DNA of 64,000 nucleotides from Butyrivibrio sp. (lineage in GTDB: Bacteria > Bacillota > Clostridia > Lachnospirales > Lachnospiraceae): the NCBI GenBank assembly GCA_022486625.1, contig JAKVKH010000020.1:1-64000 (forward strand). The letters run 5' to 3'. The position numbers and the translations under genes were made by a program. The notes under the pieces are model-generated. The model was not told the origin of the DNA, ran no database searches, and was given only the letters and a program-made list of their open reading frames with translations. Below, one piece after another: positions 42,942-53,350 of the stretch; the stretch's first letter is position 1; every line of letters begins with the position of its first letter.

Positions 42942-42966
42942 TTTGTCGCTTATCATTGGCGACAAA
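42942..42966 (-). promoter_or_regulatory. Hairpin in the tRNA-Lys precursor leader
   Basis: TTTGTCGC-N9-GCGACAAA is a perfect 8-bp inverted repeat between the tRNA promoter and the tRNA 5' end. It would form in the 5' leader or act on promoter escape. Confidence 0.45.
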
Positions 42967-42970
42967 TGGT

Positions 42971-42999
42971 ATCTTACTACACCTTTCATAAGTTTGCAA
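42971..42999 (-). promoter_or_regulatory. Promoter of tRNA-Lys (TTGCAA-17-TAAGAT)
   Basis: Minus-strand boxes with 17-base spacing, 34 bases before the mature tRNA 5' end. With the tRNA, its terminator and the tatD promoter, this explains the long stretch without a protein gene (42722-43132). Confidence 0.65.
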
Positions 43000-43051
43000 C
43001 CCCCTTTTTGAAAAAAATTTAAAAATCTGATTTTTTTATCATAATGCTGCA

Positions 43052-43080
43052 TTGCGGGCCTCTTCATGGTATGCTATTTT
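43052..43080 (+). promoter_or_regulatory. Promoter of tatD-rsmA (TTGCGG-17-TATTTT)
   Basis: Boxes with a 17-base spacer and an extended -10 (TGC before TATTTT), 52 bases before tatD. Confidence 0.5.
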
Positions 43081-43132
43081 GTATGTATTCACGAATGCGG
43101 AGGATGCTTCGCAGAGAAAATGGAGAAGCAGA

Positions 43133-43903
43133 ATGATTTTTGATACACATGCGCATTATGAGGATGCACAGTTTGATCCGGACAGGGATAAATTGATTCA
43201 GGGTCTGCACGAATCGGGAATCGGAATGATTGCAGATGCGGCTTCAGATCTCGAAACGACAAGGCAGATTCTGAAGCTTGCCCATCAGTATGATTTTATT
43301 TATGCGGTGATCGGGGTACACCCCAGCGAAACAGAGGTGCTTGATGAAAGCCGGCTGGCTTGGCTTGACCTGCAGTGTCATGACAACAGGGTAGTTGCGG
43401 TTGGAGAGATAGGTCTTGACTATCATTATCCGGAACCGGCACCGGATTTTCAGAAGAAGTGGTTCTGCAGACAGATGGAAATGGCGAGGCAGAACGGACT
43501 TCCGATTGTGGTGCATTCAAGAGATGCAGCAAAGGATACACTTGATGTGATGAAGGCAGCACACGCGGAGGAAATCGGCGGCGATATTCACTGCTTTTCC
43601 TATGGAAAGGAAATGGCAAGGGAATATCTGAACATGGGATTTTTTCTCGGAATCGGCGGAGTACTGACCTTTAAAAATGCAAGGAAGCTTAAAGAAGTTG
43701 TGGCATACGCACCGATTGAAAGCATGGTGCTTGAAACCGACTGCCCCTATCTTGCTCCGGAGCCGCATCGCGGCAGCAGAAATTCGTCGGCGAATCTTCC
43801 GCTTGTGGTAAAAGCCATAGCAGAGATCAAACAGATGGAATATGATAAGGTTGTGGAAATTACGGAACAGAATGCGAAGAGGTTGTACAGGATCGATTCC
43901 TGA
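43133..43903 (+). CDS. TatD-family DNase/hydrolase
   Basis: A 256-residue metal-dependent hydrolase of the TatD TIM-barrel family. Motifs are FDTHAHYEDAQFD (metal His pair), GEIGLDYHYP (Glu), VVHSRDA, IHCFSYG and LETDCPYLAPEPHRG (Asp). All metal ligands are present. Family members have 3'-5' DNase and, in some cases, aminoacyl or nucleotide hydrolase activities. The start at 43133 has GGAG 7 bases upstream; the open frame before it overlaps the promoter. It forms a two-gene unit with rsmA, a common arrangement in Firmicutes. Confidence 0.94.
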   Translation: MIFDTHAHYEDAQFDPDRDKLIQGLHESGIGMIADAASDLETTRQILKLAHQYDFIYAVIGVHPSETEVLDESRLAWLDLQCHDNRVVAVGEIGLDYHYPEPAPDFQKKWFCRQMEMARQNGLPIVVHSRDAAKDTLDVMKAAHAEEIGGDIHCFSYGKEMAREYLNMGFFLGIGGVLTFKNARKLKEVVAYAPIESMVLETDCPYLAPEPHRGSRNSSANLPLVVKAIAEIKQMEYDKVVEITEQNAKRLYRIDS

Positions 43904-43933
43904 GCACCCGTAAAAGTGAAAGGAACACAGGAA

Positions 43934-44800
43934 ATGGCTTATTTGGGAAACCCATCAGGTACAATGGAGATTATTCGGAAGTACCATTTAAATATACAGA
44001 AGAAATTTGGACAGAATTTTCTGATTGATGACAGTGTCCTGACAGGCATTGTAGATGCAGCAGAAATTACCAGACAGGACTGCGTACTGGAAATCGGTCC
44101 CGGAATCGGAACGATGACACAGTATCTTGCGGAACGTGCCGGAGAAGTTGTGGCGGTTGAAATTGATAAGGCGCTCATTCCGATTCTGCAGGACACGTTA
44201 TCGGAATACGATAATGTAACCGTAATCAATAAAGATATTCTGAAAGTCTCCATACAGCAGATCGTGGAAGAAAAAAATGCAGGAAAACCGATAAAGGTAG
44301 TTGCCAATCTGCCATATTATATTACAACACCGATTATCATGAAGCTGTTTGAAACCGGAGTTCCGCTTGCTTCAGTTACGGTAATGGTTCAGAAAGAGGT
44401 CGCAGACAGAATGCAGATGAAACCGGGATCCCGGGATTATGGCGCACTGTCGCTGGCGGTGCAGTATTATTCAAAACCGGAACTGATTTCAAAAGTTCCG
44501 CCGTCCTGCTTTATTCCGCAGCCCGGTGTGGAATCGGCAGTAATCCGGCTGACCAGATATCAGGAGCCACCGGTCAGAGTACAGGATGAAGCACATATGT
44601 TTGAAGTTATTAAAGCTGCGTTTGCACAAAGGCGTAAAACACTGTCAAATGCAGTTTCGCATATGCCTTCACTCGGGGTAACCCGTGAACAGGTTGTTGC
44701 AGCGCTTGCACAGCTCTCACTTCCTGCAGATGTAAGAGGCGAAGCACTGTCGCTGGAGCAGTTTGCTGCGTTATCGGATCTTTTGCCGAAAGTGCAGTAA
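43934..44800 (+). CDS. rsmA: 16S rRNA dimethyladenosine transferase RsmA (KsgA)
   Basis: A 288-residue SAM-dependent methyltransferase that dimethylates two adjacent adenines in helix 45 of 16S rRNA (A1518/A1519 in E. coli numbering). Motifs are QKKFGQNFLID, the SAM-binding LEIGPGIGTMTQ, VEIDKALI, the catalytic NLPYYITTPI, and CFIPQPGVESAVIRL. ATG 43934 is chosen because AAAGGAA precedes it and it gives the usual length; GTG 43916 is possible. It follows tatD by 30 bases. Confidence 0.96.
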   Translation: MAYLGNPSGTMEIIRKYHLNIQKKFGQNFLIDDSVLTGIVDAAEITRQDCVLEIGPGIGTMTQYLAERAGEVVAVEIDKALIPILQDTLSEYDNVTVINKDILKVSIQQIVEEKNAGKPIKVVANLPYYITTPIIMKLFETGVPLASVTVMVQKEVADRMQMKPGSRDYGALSLAVQYYSKPELISKVPPSCFIPQPGVESAVIRLTRYQEPPVRVQDEAHMFEVIKAAFAQRRKTLSNAVSHMPSLGVTREQVVAALAQLSLPADVRGEALSLEQFAALSDLLPKVQ

Positions 44801-44852
44801 TCAGACAGAGAAAATCCGCCACCAGCAGCCGGAACGCATGTAATTTAGCGTT

Positions 44853-44881
44853 TTGACATTGATATGGCCGTATGATAAACT
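44853..44881 (+). promoter_or_regulatory. Promoter of the TPR/pseudo-AAA-glgB operon (TTGACA-17-TAAACT)
   Basis: A perfect -35 with a 17-base spacer, 43 bases before the TTG start codon. Its presence shows that the upstream part of the open frame is not coding. Confidence 0.65.
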
Positions 44882-44924
44882 TAACACCAGATATAGTGGA
44901 ATTATCCCAAAAGAGGTGGATATT

Positions 44925-47900
44925 TTGGATAAATATGAGTACAAAATCCGTGCAGACGAGATCAAGTCACTGATCAGTGAGGGGAAATACGCGGATGCGG
45001 TTAAAATCGCAGATACAATTGACTGGAAGCGTGTGAAAAGCGTTACCATGCTTTGCACCATCAGCGATTTATATAAGATCAACAGGCGGTTTGAGGAAAG
45101 CAAGGAGATCCTTCTGATGGCGTATGAACGCTATCCGGATGGAAGAGCCATTGTATATTCCCTTTGTGAATTGTCCATAAAAATGGGAGAGTTTGTTCAG
45201 GCAGTTGAATATTACAAGGAGTTTGTCCGTATCGCTCCAAGGGATACGGGAAGATACATTCTGCAGTATAAACTCTACGAAGCGCAGGATGTCAGCCTTG
45301 AAGAACGGATTGCAGTTCTGGAAGAGTTAAAAAAGCATGATTACAGGGAAAAGTGGGCTTATCAGCTGGCCTATCTGTATCATCGTGTCGGACTTGCAAC
45401 GGAATGTGTAGAAGAATGCGATGAAATGTATCTCTGGTTCGGAGATGGCAAGTTTGTCATGAAGGCACTTGAGCTGAAGATGCTTCATGAACCTCTCTCA
45501 GAGGATCAGCAGGAGAGCTATAGGAAATTTAAGGCAGGAACAGCCGGGAAAGTAGACGAAAAGGCACCGGAAGAGGAAGAAAAAGATAATATCGGCGTAG
45601 ATGAAGCGGATGAGACGAAGCAGCCTACCAGAGAGATGTATGACACACCGGAAGAGGCTGCAGAAGTTATGACGGAGACTGCAGAAGCACCAGAAGCGCC
45701 GCGGGAAGAAAAGGCGGATCAGCAGGATGAACCGCAGGAACAGCCGGCTGCAAGAGAGCCGTTTGTAAGGACTCCTGACTATGCGAATAAGTTTGACACC
45801 ATAAATCTGCAGAAGGCAATTGCAGAGAGTATGAAGGAAATCATGGGCGATCTGCATACGGCACCAAGGGAAAGGACAGTCCAGGGAGAGCCCACCAGAT
45901 CTTTCAGACCAGAGGAACCGGAAGACCTGGAAGATCAGATGACAGAGTCAATGGAAGCAGCAGATGTTCCGGAAGCACAGACAGAAGATTTCGGACAGCA
46001 GGAAGAACTTTTTGAGCAGCAGACGGAGTCTATGAGTACGCCGATGATGCAGGAGCTTTTTTATGAGGACACGCAGGTTCCTGAGGAAGATAAAAAGGTG
46101 CCGGAGGAACAGATACCGGTGCAGGCAGCACCTGCTTCTGAACCTGAGCCTTATCAGGAAGAGCGTTATGACGGACAGCTGGCATTTGCCGGAGCAGTTC
46201 CGTCGCCGGTGGAAGAAGAGCCTGTATACGAACCACAGCCGGAGCAGGATGAACATCCTGGAGCAGTTGTACGTCCGCTGAGAGCACCGCAGACCAGTCA
46301 CTTTGATAATATGCTTGCACAGGATTATGACGGACAGATCAGTCTGGTAGTTCCGGAAGAACAGATGGTGGAAAAACAGATTACCGGGCAGATCAGTATC
46401 GGCGATATTATGAGCAGAATCAAGCGCGAGCAGCAGGAACGTCAGATGCAGGATGTTCGTCGTCGTGTTGCGGATGAAACCAGCAATATGTTTGCCGAGT
46501 TTGATGAGAAGGCAAAGGCAGATCTGCAGGTACGGATTGAAAAGGCGGTTGCTGAGGCACTTCGAAGAGAACGTGAAAAGAAAACATTCGGGGAAGAAAA
46601 GCCGGTTTCCTATAATGGGAATGTGATTATGCCGGATCAGTCGGCACAGCCATATGTACTGGCGGGAAAAGCGGATGCAATCCCGGATGAGGACATACAG
46701 AATCTTGATCTTGAAACAGAGGCAGATTCGATGGAGAGTGATGCCGCGCAGGAAGGAATCACTGAAGGTGAGGCGGCAGGGAATGCTGCTGTGAACACAG
46801 AGCCTGGGAAAGCAGAAAATTCCGGGGCGGAAGAGAAAGCAGAGCCGGAAGAAACACTTTCTGAAACTGCAGAGGAAGCAGCACAGGAAGAAGCACCTTC
46901 TGAAACTGCAGAGGAAGCAGTACAGGAAGAAACATCTTCTGAAACTGCGGAGGAAGCAGTACAGGAAGAAGCACCTTCTGAAACTGCAGAGGAAGCGGTA
47001 CAGGAAGAAACACCTTCTGAAACTGCAGAGGAAGCAGTACAGGAAGAAATGCCTTCTGAAGCTGCAGAAGAGGCAGAGAAGGAAGAAAAGAAGCCGGAAG
47101 TTCAGGATACAGAAACAAAAGATGCTGCTGATGACGGAGAAAAAGCGCAGGCTTCAGGAGCATCTGAGGAGGAAAGCTCCGGGGATGCAGATGAACCGGA
47201 AGGTGAAGTATCAGCTGGTTCAGATGCCGCGGATGAATTGTCTGAGTCGGATACAAAGTCAATGGATCCGGAAAGCCGGGAGCTTGAAACCAGAGTCCGG
47301 GTTATGACACCGGAAGAGAAGGATCTTTTCGGACCCTATATTCATCATCGCAAATCCAGAAGACAGATTATACGTGCAATTGACAGCCTCAGCATGAATG
47401 CAGGCACAAATAATGCAATTGTGACAGGTGCGGAGGGTGCCGGTACGGTTTCCCTTGCCAAGGGACTGATTCGTTCCGTACAGACATCAGGGGCAGATTT
47501 TTCCGGTAAAGTGGCTAAAATAACAGCAGAAGCGCTCAACCATAAAAGCGTTGGTGCAATTATTGATAAGCTGCCCGGGGGCGCGCTGATCATTCAGAAA
47601 GCAGGAAGTCTGAAGGCTGATACCCTTGCATCTCTGCAGCAGGCACTGAAGTCCGGAAATAAGAAAATGATTGTCATTATGGAAGATACACGGACGGATA
47701 TGGACAGGATGCTCAGAAGGTTCCCTGAACTTAAGGAAACGTTTAATGTCCGGGTAGATATTGAAGCGCTTGATGATGATGCACTTGTGGCATATGCCAA
47801 ACAGTATGCACTTGAAAAAGAATATGCGATTGATAACCTTGGAATTCTGGCGCTGCATACCAGAATTGAAGACATGCAGACACTTGACCATGAAGTAACA

Positions 47901-48044
47901 ATATCAGAAGTCAAGGATATTGTGGATGATGCCATATATTATGCGGAAAAAGGCTCTGTAGGACATTTCTTTGATGTCCTGTTTAATAAGCGTTATGATG
48001 AAGAAGATATGATTATCCTTCGGGAAAAAGACTTTATGCATTAG
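44925..48044 (+). CDS. Large TPR protein with Glu-rich repeats and C-terminal degenerate AAA-like domain
   Basis: A 1039-residue cytosolic protein of unknown function. Residues ~1-205 are helical TPR-like repeats ([47 protein letters not shown]). Residues ~210-800 are acidic and low-complexity (Glu, Gln, Ala, Pro), with tandem 13-residue repeats. Residues ~800-1039 look like an AAA+ domain of the CbbX/SpoVK kind, but Walker A reads GAEGAGTVS without Lys and the Walker B strand [10 protein letters not shown] lacks the acidic pair, so it is probably not an ATPase. The TTG start is supported by AGAGGTGG 6 bases before it and the promoter upstream. It is followed after 13 bases by glgB. Confidence 0.72.
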   Translation: MDKYEYKIRADEIKSLISEGKYADAVKIADTIDWKRVKSVTMLCTISDLYKINRRFEESKEILLMAYERYPDGRAIVYSLCELSIKMGEFVQAVEYYKEFVRIAPRDTGRYILQYKLYEAQDVSLEERIAVLEELKKHDYREKWAYQLAYLYHRVGLATECVEECDEMYLWFGDGKFVMKALELKMLHEPLSEDQQESYRKFKAGTAGKVDEKAPEEEEKDNIGVDEADETKQPTREMYDTPEEAAEVMTETAEAPEAPREEKADQQDEPQEQPAAREPFVRTPDYANKFDTINLQKAIAESMKEIMGDLHTAPRERTVQGEPTRSFRPEEPEDLEDQMTESMEAADVPEAQTEDFGQQEELFEQQTESMSTPMMQELFYEDTQVPEEDKKVPEEQIPVQAAPASEPEPYQEERYDGQLAFAGAVPSPVEEEPVYEPQPEQDEHPGAVVRPLRAPQTSHFDNMLAQDYDGQISLVVPEEQMVEKQITGQISIGDIMSRIKREQQERQMQDVRRRVADETSNMFAEFDEKAKADLQVRIEKAVAEALRREREKKTFGEEKPVSYNGNVIMPDQSAQPYVLAGKADAIPDEDIQNLDLETEADSMESDAAQEGITEGEAAGNAAVNTEPGKAENSGAEEKAEPEETLSETAEEAAQEEAPSETAEEAVQEETSSETAEEAVQEEAPSETAEEAVQEETPSETAEEAVQEEMPSEAAEEAEKEEKKPEVQDTETKDAADDGEKAQASGASEEESSGDADEPEGEVSAGSDAADELSESDTKSMDPESRELETRVRVMTPEEKDLFGPYIHHRKSRRQIIRAIDSLSMNAGTNNAIVTGAEGAGTVSLAKGLIRSVQTSGADFSGKVAKITAEALNHKSVGAIIDKLPGGALIIQKAGSLKADTLASLQQALKSGNKKMIVIMEDTRTDMDRMLRRFPELKETFNVRVDIEALDDDALVAYAKQYALEKEYAIDNLGILALHTRIEDMQTLDHEVTISEVKDIVDDAIYYAEKGSVGHFFDVLFNKRYDEEDMIILREKDFMH
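46860..47093 (+). repeat. 39-bp tandem repeats coding for 13-residue [13 protein letters not shown] units
   Basis: Six units at exact 39-bp spacing start at 46860, 46899, 46938, 46977, 47016 and 47055; the last is degenerate. Adjacent units differ by only a few bases, so they arose recently and the copy number may vary between strains. In-frame expansion only changes linker length. Confidence 0.92.
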
Positions 48045-48057
48045 GGGGCAATCTGAT

Positions 48058-50055
48058 ATGGATCGTAAGGTGTTTATTTCGGAAGGCGATGAGTACCTTT
48101 TCGGACAGGGTACACATTACGACATTTACAAGAAGCTTGGGGCGCATATTTCGGAAGAAAATGGTAAAAAAGGAATGTTTTTTGCCGTCTGGGCACCCAA
48201 TGCTGCAGAAGTGCATGTCATAGGTTCCTTTAACGGATGGGATGAAGCAGCAGATCCCATGAAACGGACAAAGTCGGAGGGAATTTATACCGCGTTCATA
48301 CCGGGTGTAGGAACCGGAGAACTGTATAAATATCTGATTACCACACCGTCAGGGGAAAAGCTGTACAAAGCAGATCCATATGCAAATTATGCGGAACTTA
48401 GGCCGGGAACGGCTTCAAGGACTGCAGATCTGTCACATTTTACGTGGTCAGATCAGAAGTGGTATGAAGAAAAAAAGGGAAAGGATCTGAACCGTCAGCC
48501 GATTGCCATTTATGAATGCCATATCGGTTCATGGATGAAGCATCCGGATGGAACGGAAGACGGTTTTTATACATATCGCGAATTTGCGGACAGGATTGTC
48601 GAGTATCTGAAGGAAATGCAATATACCCATATTGAACTGATCGGAATTGCAGAGCATCCGTATGACGGATCCTGGGGTTATCAGGTTACCGGCTATTATG
48701 CACCGACATCAAGATATGGAGAGCCTTCTGACTTCATGTATCTGGTGAACCTTCTGCATCGTAACCGGATCGGTGTGATTCTGGACTGGGTTCCTGCGCA
48801 TTTTGCGACGGATGCACATGGCCTTGGCTGTTTTGACGGGCAGTGCATTTATGAGGATCCGGATCCTCGTAAAGGAGAGCATCCGGACTGGGGGACAAAG
48901 ATCTTTAACCTTGAAAAAAATGAAGTCCGGAATTTCCTGATTGCCAACGCATTGTTCTGGATCAGAGAATTTCATGTGGATGGCCTTCGTGTAGATGCGG
49001 TTGCTTCCATGCTGTACCTTGATTATGGTAAGAAAGATGGACAGTGGGTGCCAAATCAATATGGCGGCAATAAGAATCTGGCGGCCATTGAGTTTTTCAG
49101 GCATCTTAACAGTGTTGTCCGGGGCAGCTATCCGGATGTAATGACAATTGCAGAGGAATCTACTGCGTGGCCCAACGTAACAGGTAAAATCGGTGATGAA
49201 GGTCTTGGTTTTACATTTAAGTGGAACATGGGATGGATGCATGATTTCTGTGAGTATATGAAGTTGGATCCCCTGTTCCGCAAAGGGTCGCATCATATGA
49301 TGACCTTTGCCATGAGCTATAACAGTGCAGAAAATTATATCCTGCCGCTGTCACATGATGAAGTGGTTCATCTTAAGTGTTCCATGGTGGAAAAGATGCC
49401 AGGATATCCTGCTGATAAATATGCGAATCTTCGCCTTGGATATACATACATGTTCGGACATTCCGGTAAAAAGCTTCTGTTCATGGGGCAGGAGTTCGGG
49501 CAGGAACGTGAGTGGAGTGAACAGAGGGAACTGGACTGGTTTCTTCTGAAAAATGAACTGAACTGCGGAATGAAGCAGTATGTCTGTGATCTGTTAAAGC
49601 TGTATCGCAGATATCCGGCGCTTTATGAAGTGGATAATGACTGGGGCGGGTTTGAGTGGATCAATGCAAATGATGCAGACCGCAGTATTTTCAGTTTTTA
49701 CCGGAGAGCGATAAGCGGCAGGGATAATCTGCTGTTTGTACTTAATTTCACACCGATTGAGCGGGCAGATTTCAGAGTCGGAGTGCCTTTTGCGGGTACT
49801 TATACACATGTGCTTGACAGTACGCAGAAGCAGTATGGCGGCATCGGAAACAGTAATATTCCGGATCAGATCACAGCGGCTGCGGGGCTGTGTGATTATA
49901 AGGACTACAGTATCGGATTTGATCTTCCCTCATACGGAGCTGAGGTGTTTCTGTTCCAGAATCCGCAGGCAAAAGCGGTGCCGGATAAAAATCAGAAGAC
50001 AGAGGAAAAAACATCCCGAAACAGGCAGTCCGGAACAAAGGTTAAGAAAAAGTGA
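48058..50055 (+). CDS. glgB: 1,4-alpha-glucan branching enzyme GlgB
   Basis: A 665-residue GH13 branching enzyme that makes alpha-1,6 branches in glycogen. It has an N-terminal CBM48 (FAVWAPNAAEVHVIGSFNGWD, ~40-65) and a catalytic barrel with LDWVPAHFA (~242), GLRVDAVASMLY (nucleophile Asp ~312), IAEESTAWP (acid/base Glu ~366) and LSHDEVVH (~431), then a C-terminal beta domain ending in a Lys-rich tail. AGGGGG precedes the ATG. No other glycogen gene is in the window. It is co-transcribed with the TPR protein and ends at a terminator. Confidence 0.96.
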   Translation: MDRKVFISEGDEYLFGQGTHYDIYKKLGAHISEENGKKGMFFAVWAPNAAEVHVIGSFNGWDEAADPMKRTKSEGIYTAFIPGVGTGELYKYLITTPSGEKLYKADPYANYAELRPGTASRTADLSHFTWSDQKWYEEKKGKDLNRQPIAIYECHIGSWMKHPDGTEDGFYTYREFADRIVEYLKEMQYTHIELIGIAEHPYDGSWGYQVTGYYAPTSRYGEPSDFMYLVNLLHRNRIGVILDWVPAHFATDAHGLGCFDGQCIYEDPDPRKGEHPDWGTKIFNLEKNEVRNFLIANALFWIREFHVDGLRVDAVASMLYLDYGKKDGQWVPNQYGGNKNLAAIEFFRHLNSVVRGSYPDVMTIAEESTAWPNVTGKIGDEGLGFTFKWNMGWMHDFCEYMKLDPLFRKGSHHMMTFAMSYNSAENYILPLSHDEVVHLKCSMVEKMPGYPADKYANLRLGYTYMFGHSGKKLLFMGQEFGQEREWSEQRELDWFLLKNELNCGMKQYVCDLLKLYRRYPALYEVDNDWGGFEWINANDADRSIFSFYRRAISGRDNLLFVLNFTPIERADFRVGVPFAGTYTHVLDSTQKQYGGIGNSNIPDQITAAAGLCDYKDYSIGFDLPSYGAEVFLFQNPQAKAVPDKNQKTEEKTSRNRQSGTKVKKK

Positions 50056-50070
50056 TTATGCACCGAAATA

Positions 50071-50105
50071 TAAGGTGGCAGGCAGAAAAGCCTGTCACCT
50101 TATTT
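50071..50105 (+). terminator. Rho-independent terminator after glgB
   Basis: Arms AAGGTGGCAGGC and GCCTGTCACCTT (one mismatch) followed by ATTT. Confidence 0.75.
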
Positions 50106-50158
50106 ACATTAATTGAAGCATAAGGATACGTTATATTCTGTTTATGGAGACTGTGCGG

Positions 50159-53100
50159 ATGAATATTACTTTTTCAAATCTGAATCAGGTTGACAGTACA
50201 CAACCATCAGATCATGTAGAGCATTCTGGAGATGAAAATACGGGAAGACTGCGTTCTGCCGGTCGCAGCAGTCAGCTTTCCGGGGTAATATTCGGGCAGA
50301 ATCAGGCGATGGATCAGGCATATGCAGAGAAAGGCAAGAGTCAGAATGAGATTGCATCAATGGCTGACGGGACAGACCTGGAGACTGCACACAACTATGA
50401 TACACTGATGGCAAATGGAATGACGGATGCTGATTATACAAAGGCATCTGAAGATGGATATGATCTGAAAGATGAAAACAGTGAAGCAGCAGTAAATATT
50501 ATTGATAAAATCAAGGCGGTTCTGGTGGAGTCAGGAACACAGATTGCCGGGTTCACAGATGATCTGAGCAGAGAGCAGCTGACAGAGATTACGGGAAGTC
50601 AGGCCTATGCAAATGAACTGGTGCAGAGCTTTCATGAGAATGATGTTCCGATCACGGAGGAGAATGTTGCGGCAGTGCAGGATGCAGTAAACCGTGCCGA
50701 TACACTTGAACAGCCCACAGCGTCAGCAGCGGGATACATGATTGAGAACCGGATGGATCCCACCATTGATCATCTGTATTTTGCTTCTTACAGTACAAAC
50801 GGGCAGAGTACATCCGGAAGCGGATTCTATGCGCAGGAAACCGGCGGATATTATGCCAGGAAGGCAGACCAGACAGACTGGGAGCAGATTACACCGCAGA
50901 TCAATCGGGTGATCAGTAAGGCGGGATATACAGCAGAGAATGCAGCAGTGCAGACGCAGGCCAAAAGTCTGATCAGCAGTGGAATTCCGCTGACAGCGGA
51001 TAATCTCCGGCGGGGAATGGAAATTCAATCGCTTACATTTCCACTTAACAGAGCAGATGTAGTGAGCGCAGCAGTATCAGCCATTGCAGATGGCAAAGAG
51101 GCAACTCAGGGGAATCTTGCGGATCCCAGAAGCCAGGTGCAGAAAGCTGCCGATCTGAATGAGGCAGTTCAGGGAATCGGAGATCGGGCAGTTCAGGCTA
51201 CAGTGACAGAAGGAAAAGAGCTGAATCTGAAGAATCTGCTGCAGGCAGCGCAGCTTCCTGAAAACGGACAAAATAAAATAACGGAAGATATTGAAAACAC
51301 GTCTGTGGAAACGGCAGCAAATTCAGATAATGCCGCAGAATATAACGACATAAATGTCATAAATGCCAGAAAACAGCTTGAAGAAGTGCGTCTGATAATG
51401 TCCACGCAGACCAATCTGAAACTTTTAAAAAGCGGATATCAGATTGATACTGCACCTATGGAAGACCTGATCGGTCAGCTGAAAACTGCAGCAGCGCAGC
51501 TTCAGGGAGGGCTTTTTACCTCTGGAAGCGGAACGGCACAGGGAGAGAGCCTGAGCGTCAGTGTAACTGTCTCGCAGCAGATGGAGATTTATGCGGAGGC
51601 GGCACAGAAGATCAGCTTTATGCCGCAGATTCCGGCAGCGATTGTCGGTGCACTCAAAGATGAGTTCAAGGTAGACACGCTGGACGAAATCTATGTCAAA
51701 GGAACACAGCTGCAGCTGACCTATGACAAGGCGGGTGATCTGTACGAGGCACTTATGACAGCGCCGCGTGCGGATTTGGGTGATCGCATGGAGAAGGCGT
51801 TTCAGAATGTGGATGATCTGCTTTCAGAGATCGGACAGGATACAACACAGGAAAATCGCAGAGCAGTCCGGATTCTTGCGTATAACCAGATGAGTGTGAC
51901 GAGTGAGAATGTAGAACAGGTACGGGCATGGGATAATAAGCTGACAACTGCGGTAGACCGGCTGAAACCGGCAGCTGTGCTGTCCATGATCCGTGACGGA
52001 CAGAATCCGCTTTCCATGACAATTGATGAATTGAATCAGAATCTGGATGAAAGAAACAGTTCTGATACAAAACAGGATGAAAAATATGCAAAGTTTCTTT
52101 ATAAACTGGAAAAACAGTCCGATATAACATCTGAGGAGAAAGAATCCTATATCGGGATTTATCGTCTTTTCAATACACTTCAGAAGACAGATGATGCGGC
52201 TATTGGTACGCTTTTGAATACAGGAGCGGAAATGACCATTGGAAATCTTCTTTCTGCAACGCGTACGCTCAGAAGTGCCGGAACAGGAATGGATTACACG
52301 GTAGACGATTCTTTTGGCGGACTTCAGGCGGGACAGAGTAATGTGCCGACCATATCGCAGCAGATTGAAAGTGCATTTATTTATTACAGTGCCAAGGCAG
52401 ATACGGTATCTGAAAATATGGAACCGGAGAAGCTTAAGGCGTATGGACCTTCTGAAACGACAGAACTGGCAGAATTTGCCGATGCATTAAAAACAACTGA
52501 TATTGATGAAAGACTGGAAAAATCATGGAACAGCAGTCAGCTTAAAGAGATCAGAGATACCTTTTCTGCGCAGGAGAAAGTTCAGGCACAGCAGGAACTG
52601 CAGGCGAATGATATTCCGGTCAGCATCGGTTATCTGCAGGCGGTGGAAGGAATGCTCAGCAGCAGGAAGATAAACGGTACTTCAATCTGGGACAGATATG
52701 GAGAGCTGGCAGGAGATGAAGATTCTGAGCAGTCGGGAGCAACAGCCGGTCATCTGACGCAGGCACTGGAAGGTTCCGAAGATTATCACAGTTCATACAA
52801 GGAAGATCTGCAGCAGATGACAGATCAGTTAAGCAAGGTCATATCCGACACGGATGTCACATATATAGATATGAAAGCCATTTCGCTGATGCATAAGCAG
52901 CTAGCGGTTGCGCAGGAAATGGCAGATCACGGTAGTTATGAAATCCCGGTACAGGTGGGCGGGCAGACAGTGTCCATGCATGTGGTTCTGCAGAAGGATG
53001 AGGGAGAGGGTTCCGGCGTGGAAGCAAGTCTTGAGACTCAGGATTATGGAACGCTTTCCGTATCCATGCGGATCAGAAATGGTAAAGTCAGTGGTCTTCT

Positions 53101-53326
53101 GAAAACAGATCACGGCGAAACCCCACAGACCAGAAGCTACTGTGAAACAGTCAGAGCGCGGCTTTCGGAAAATATTTCCGGGCAGCTGCCGCAGCTGAGC
53201 TTCGACGAGAATGACATGGCAGTCATTTACGGATCGAAGAGCAACGGGGCAATTGCAGGATCAGAAGAAAAAGCGTCAGATCAGGCGCTTTTATCTCTGG
53301 CCAGAGCATTTGTTACGGCAATCTGA
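50159..53326 (+). CDS. DUF6240 protein with FliK-like C-terminus
   Basis: A ~1055-residue protein, largely helical and Gln/Ser/Ala-rich, with repeated short segments such as DIPVSIGYLQAV and GIPLTADNLRRG, which resemble DUF6240. The last ~140 residues (EIPVQVGGQTVSMHVVLQ ... LETQDYGTLSVSMRIRNGKV ... VRARLSENI) resemble the C-terminal domain of the flagellar hook-length protein FliK. It stands directly before flagellin, so a flagellar role is likely (inference), perhaps in hook-length or export switching. ATG 50159 is preferred over 50144 because GGAG lies 9 bases before it. There is no signal peptide. Confidence 0.72.
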   Translation: MNITFSNLNQVDSTQPSDHVEHSGDENTGRLRSAGRSSQLSGVIFGQNQAMDQAYAEKGKSQNEIASMADGTDLETAHNYDTLMANGMTDADYTKASEDGYDLKDENSEAAVNIIDKIKAVLVESGTQIAGFTDDLSREQLTEITGSQAYANELVQSFHENDVPITEENVAAVQDAVNRADTLEQPTASAAGYMIENRMDPTIDHLYFASYSTNGQSTSGSGFYAQETGGYYARKADQTDWEQITPQINRVISKAGYTAENAAVQTQAKSLISSGIPLTADNLRRGMEIQSLTFPLNRADVVSAAVSAIADGKEATQGNLADPRSQVQKAADLNEAVQGIGDRAVQATVTEGKELNLKNLLQAAQLPENGQNKITEDIENTSVETAANSDNAAEYNDINVINARKQLEEVRLIMSTQTNLKLLKSGYQIDTAPMEDLIGQLKTAAAQLQGGLFTSGSGTAQGESLSVSVTVSQQMEIYAEAAQKISFMPQIPAAIVGALKDEFKVDTLDEIYVKGTQLQLTYDKAGDLYEALMTAPRADLGDRMEKAFQNVDDLLSEIGQDTTQENRRAVRILAYNQMSVTSENVEQVRAWDNKLTTAVDRLKPAAVLSMIRDGQNPLSMTIDELNQNLDERNSSDTKQDEKYAKFLYKLEKQSDITSEEKESYIGIYRLFNTLQKTDDAAIGTLLNTGAEMTIGNLLSATRTLRSAGTGMDYTVDDSFGGLQAGQSNVPTISQQIESAFIYYSAKADTVSENMEPEKLKAYGPSETTELAEFADALKTTDIDERLEKSWNSSQLKEIRDTFSAQEKVQAQQELQANDIPVSIGYLQAVEGMLSSRKINGTSIWDRYGELAGDEDSEQSGATAGHLTQALEGSEDYHSSYKEDLQQMTDQLSKVISDTDVTYIDMKAISLMHKQLAVAQEMADHGSYEIPVQVGGQTVSMHVVLQKDEGEGSGVEASLETQDYGTLSVSMRIRNGKVSGLLKTDHGETPQTRSYCETVRARLSENISGQLPQLSFDENDMAVIYGSKSNGAIAGSEEKASDQALLSLARAFVTAI

Positions 53327-53350
53327 GCAGACAGACGTGGAGGCAGAATA

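Noticed and set aside
42715..42999. Minus-strand open frame of ~94 codons
   Set aside because: It covers tRNA-Lys, its terminator and its promoter; it is not a protein gene.
46860..47093. Regular 39-bp repeats considered as a CRISPR array
   Set aside because: Units are directly adjacent without spacers, stay in frame with a coding gene and encode a 13-residue peptide repeat.
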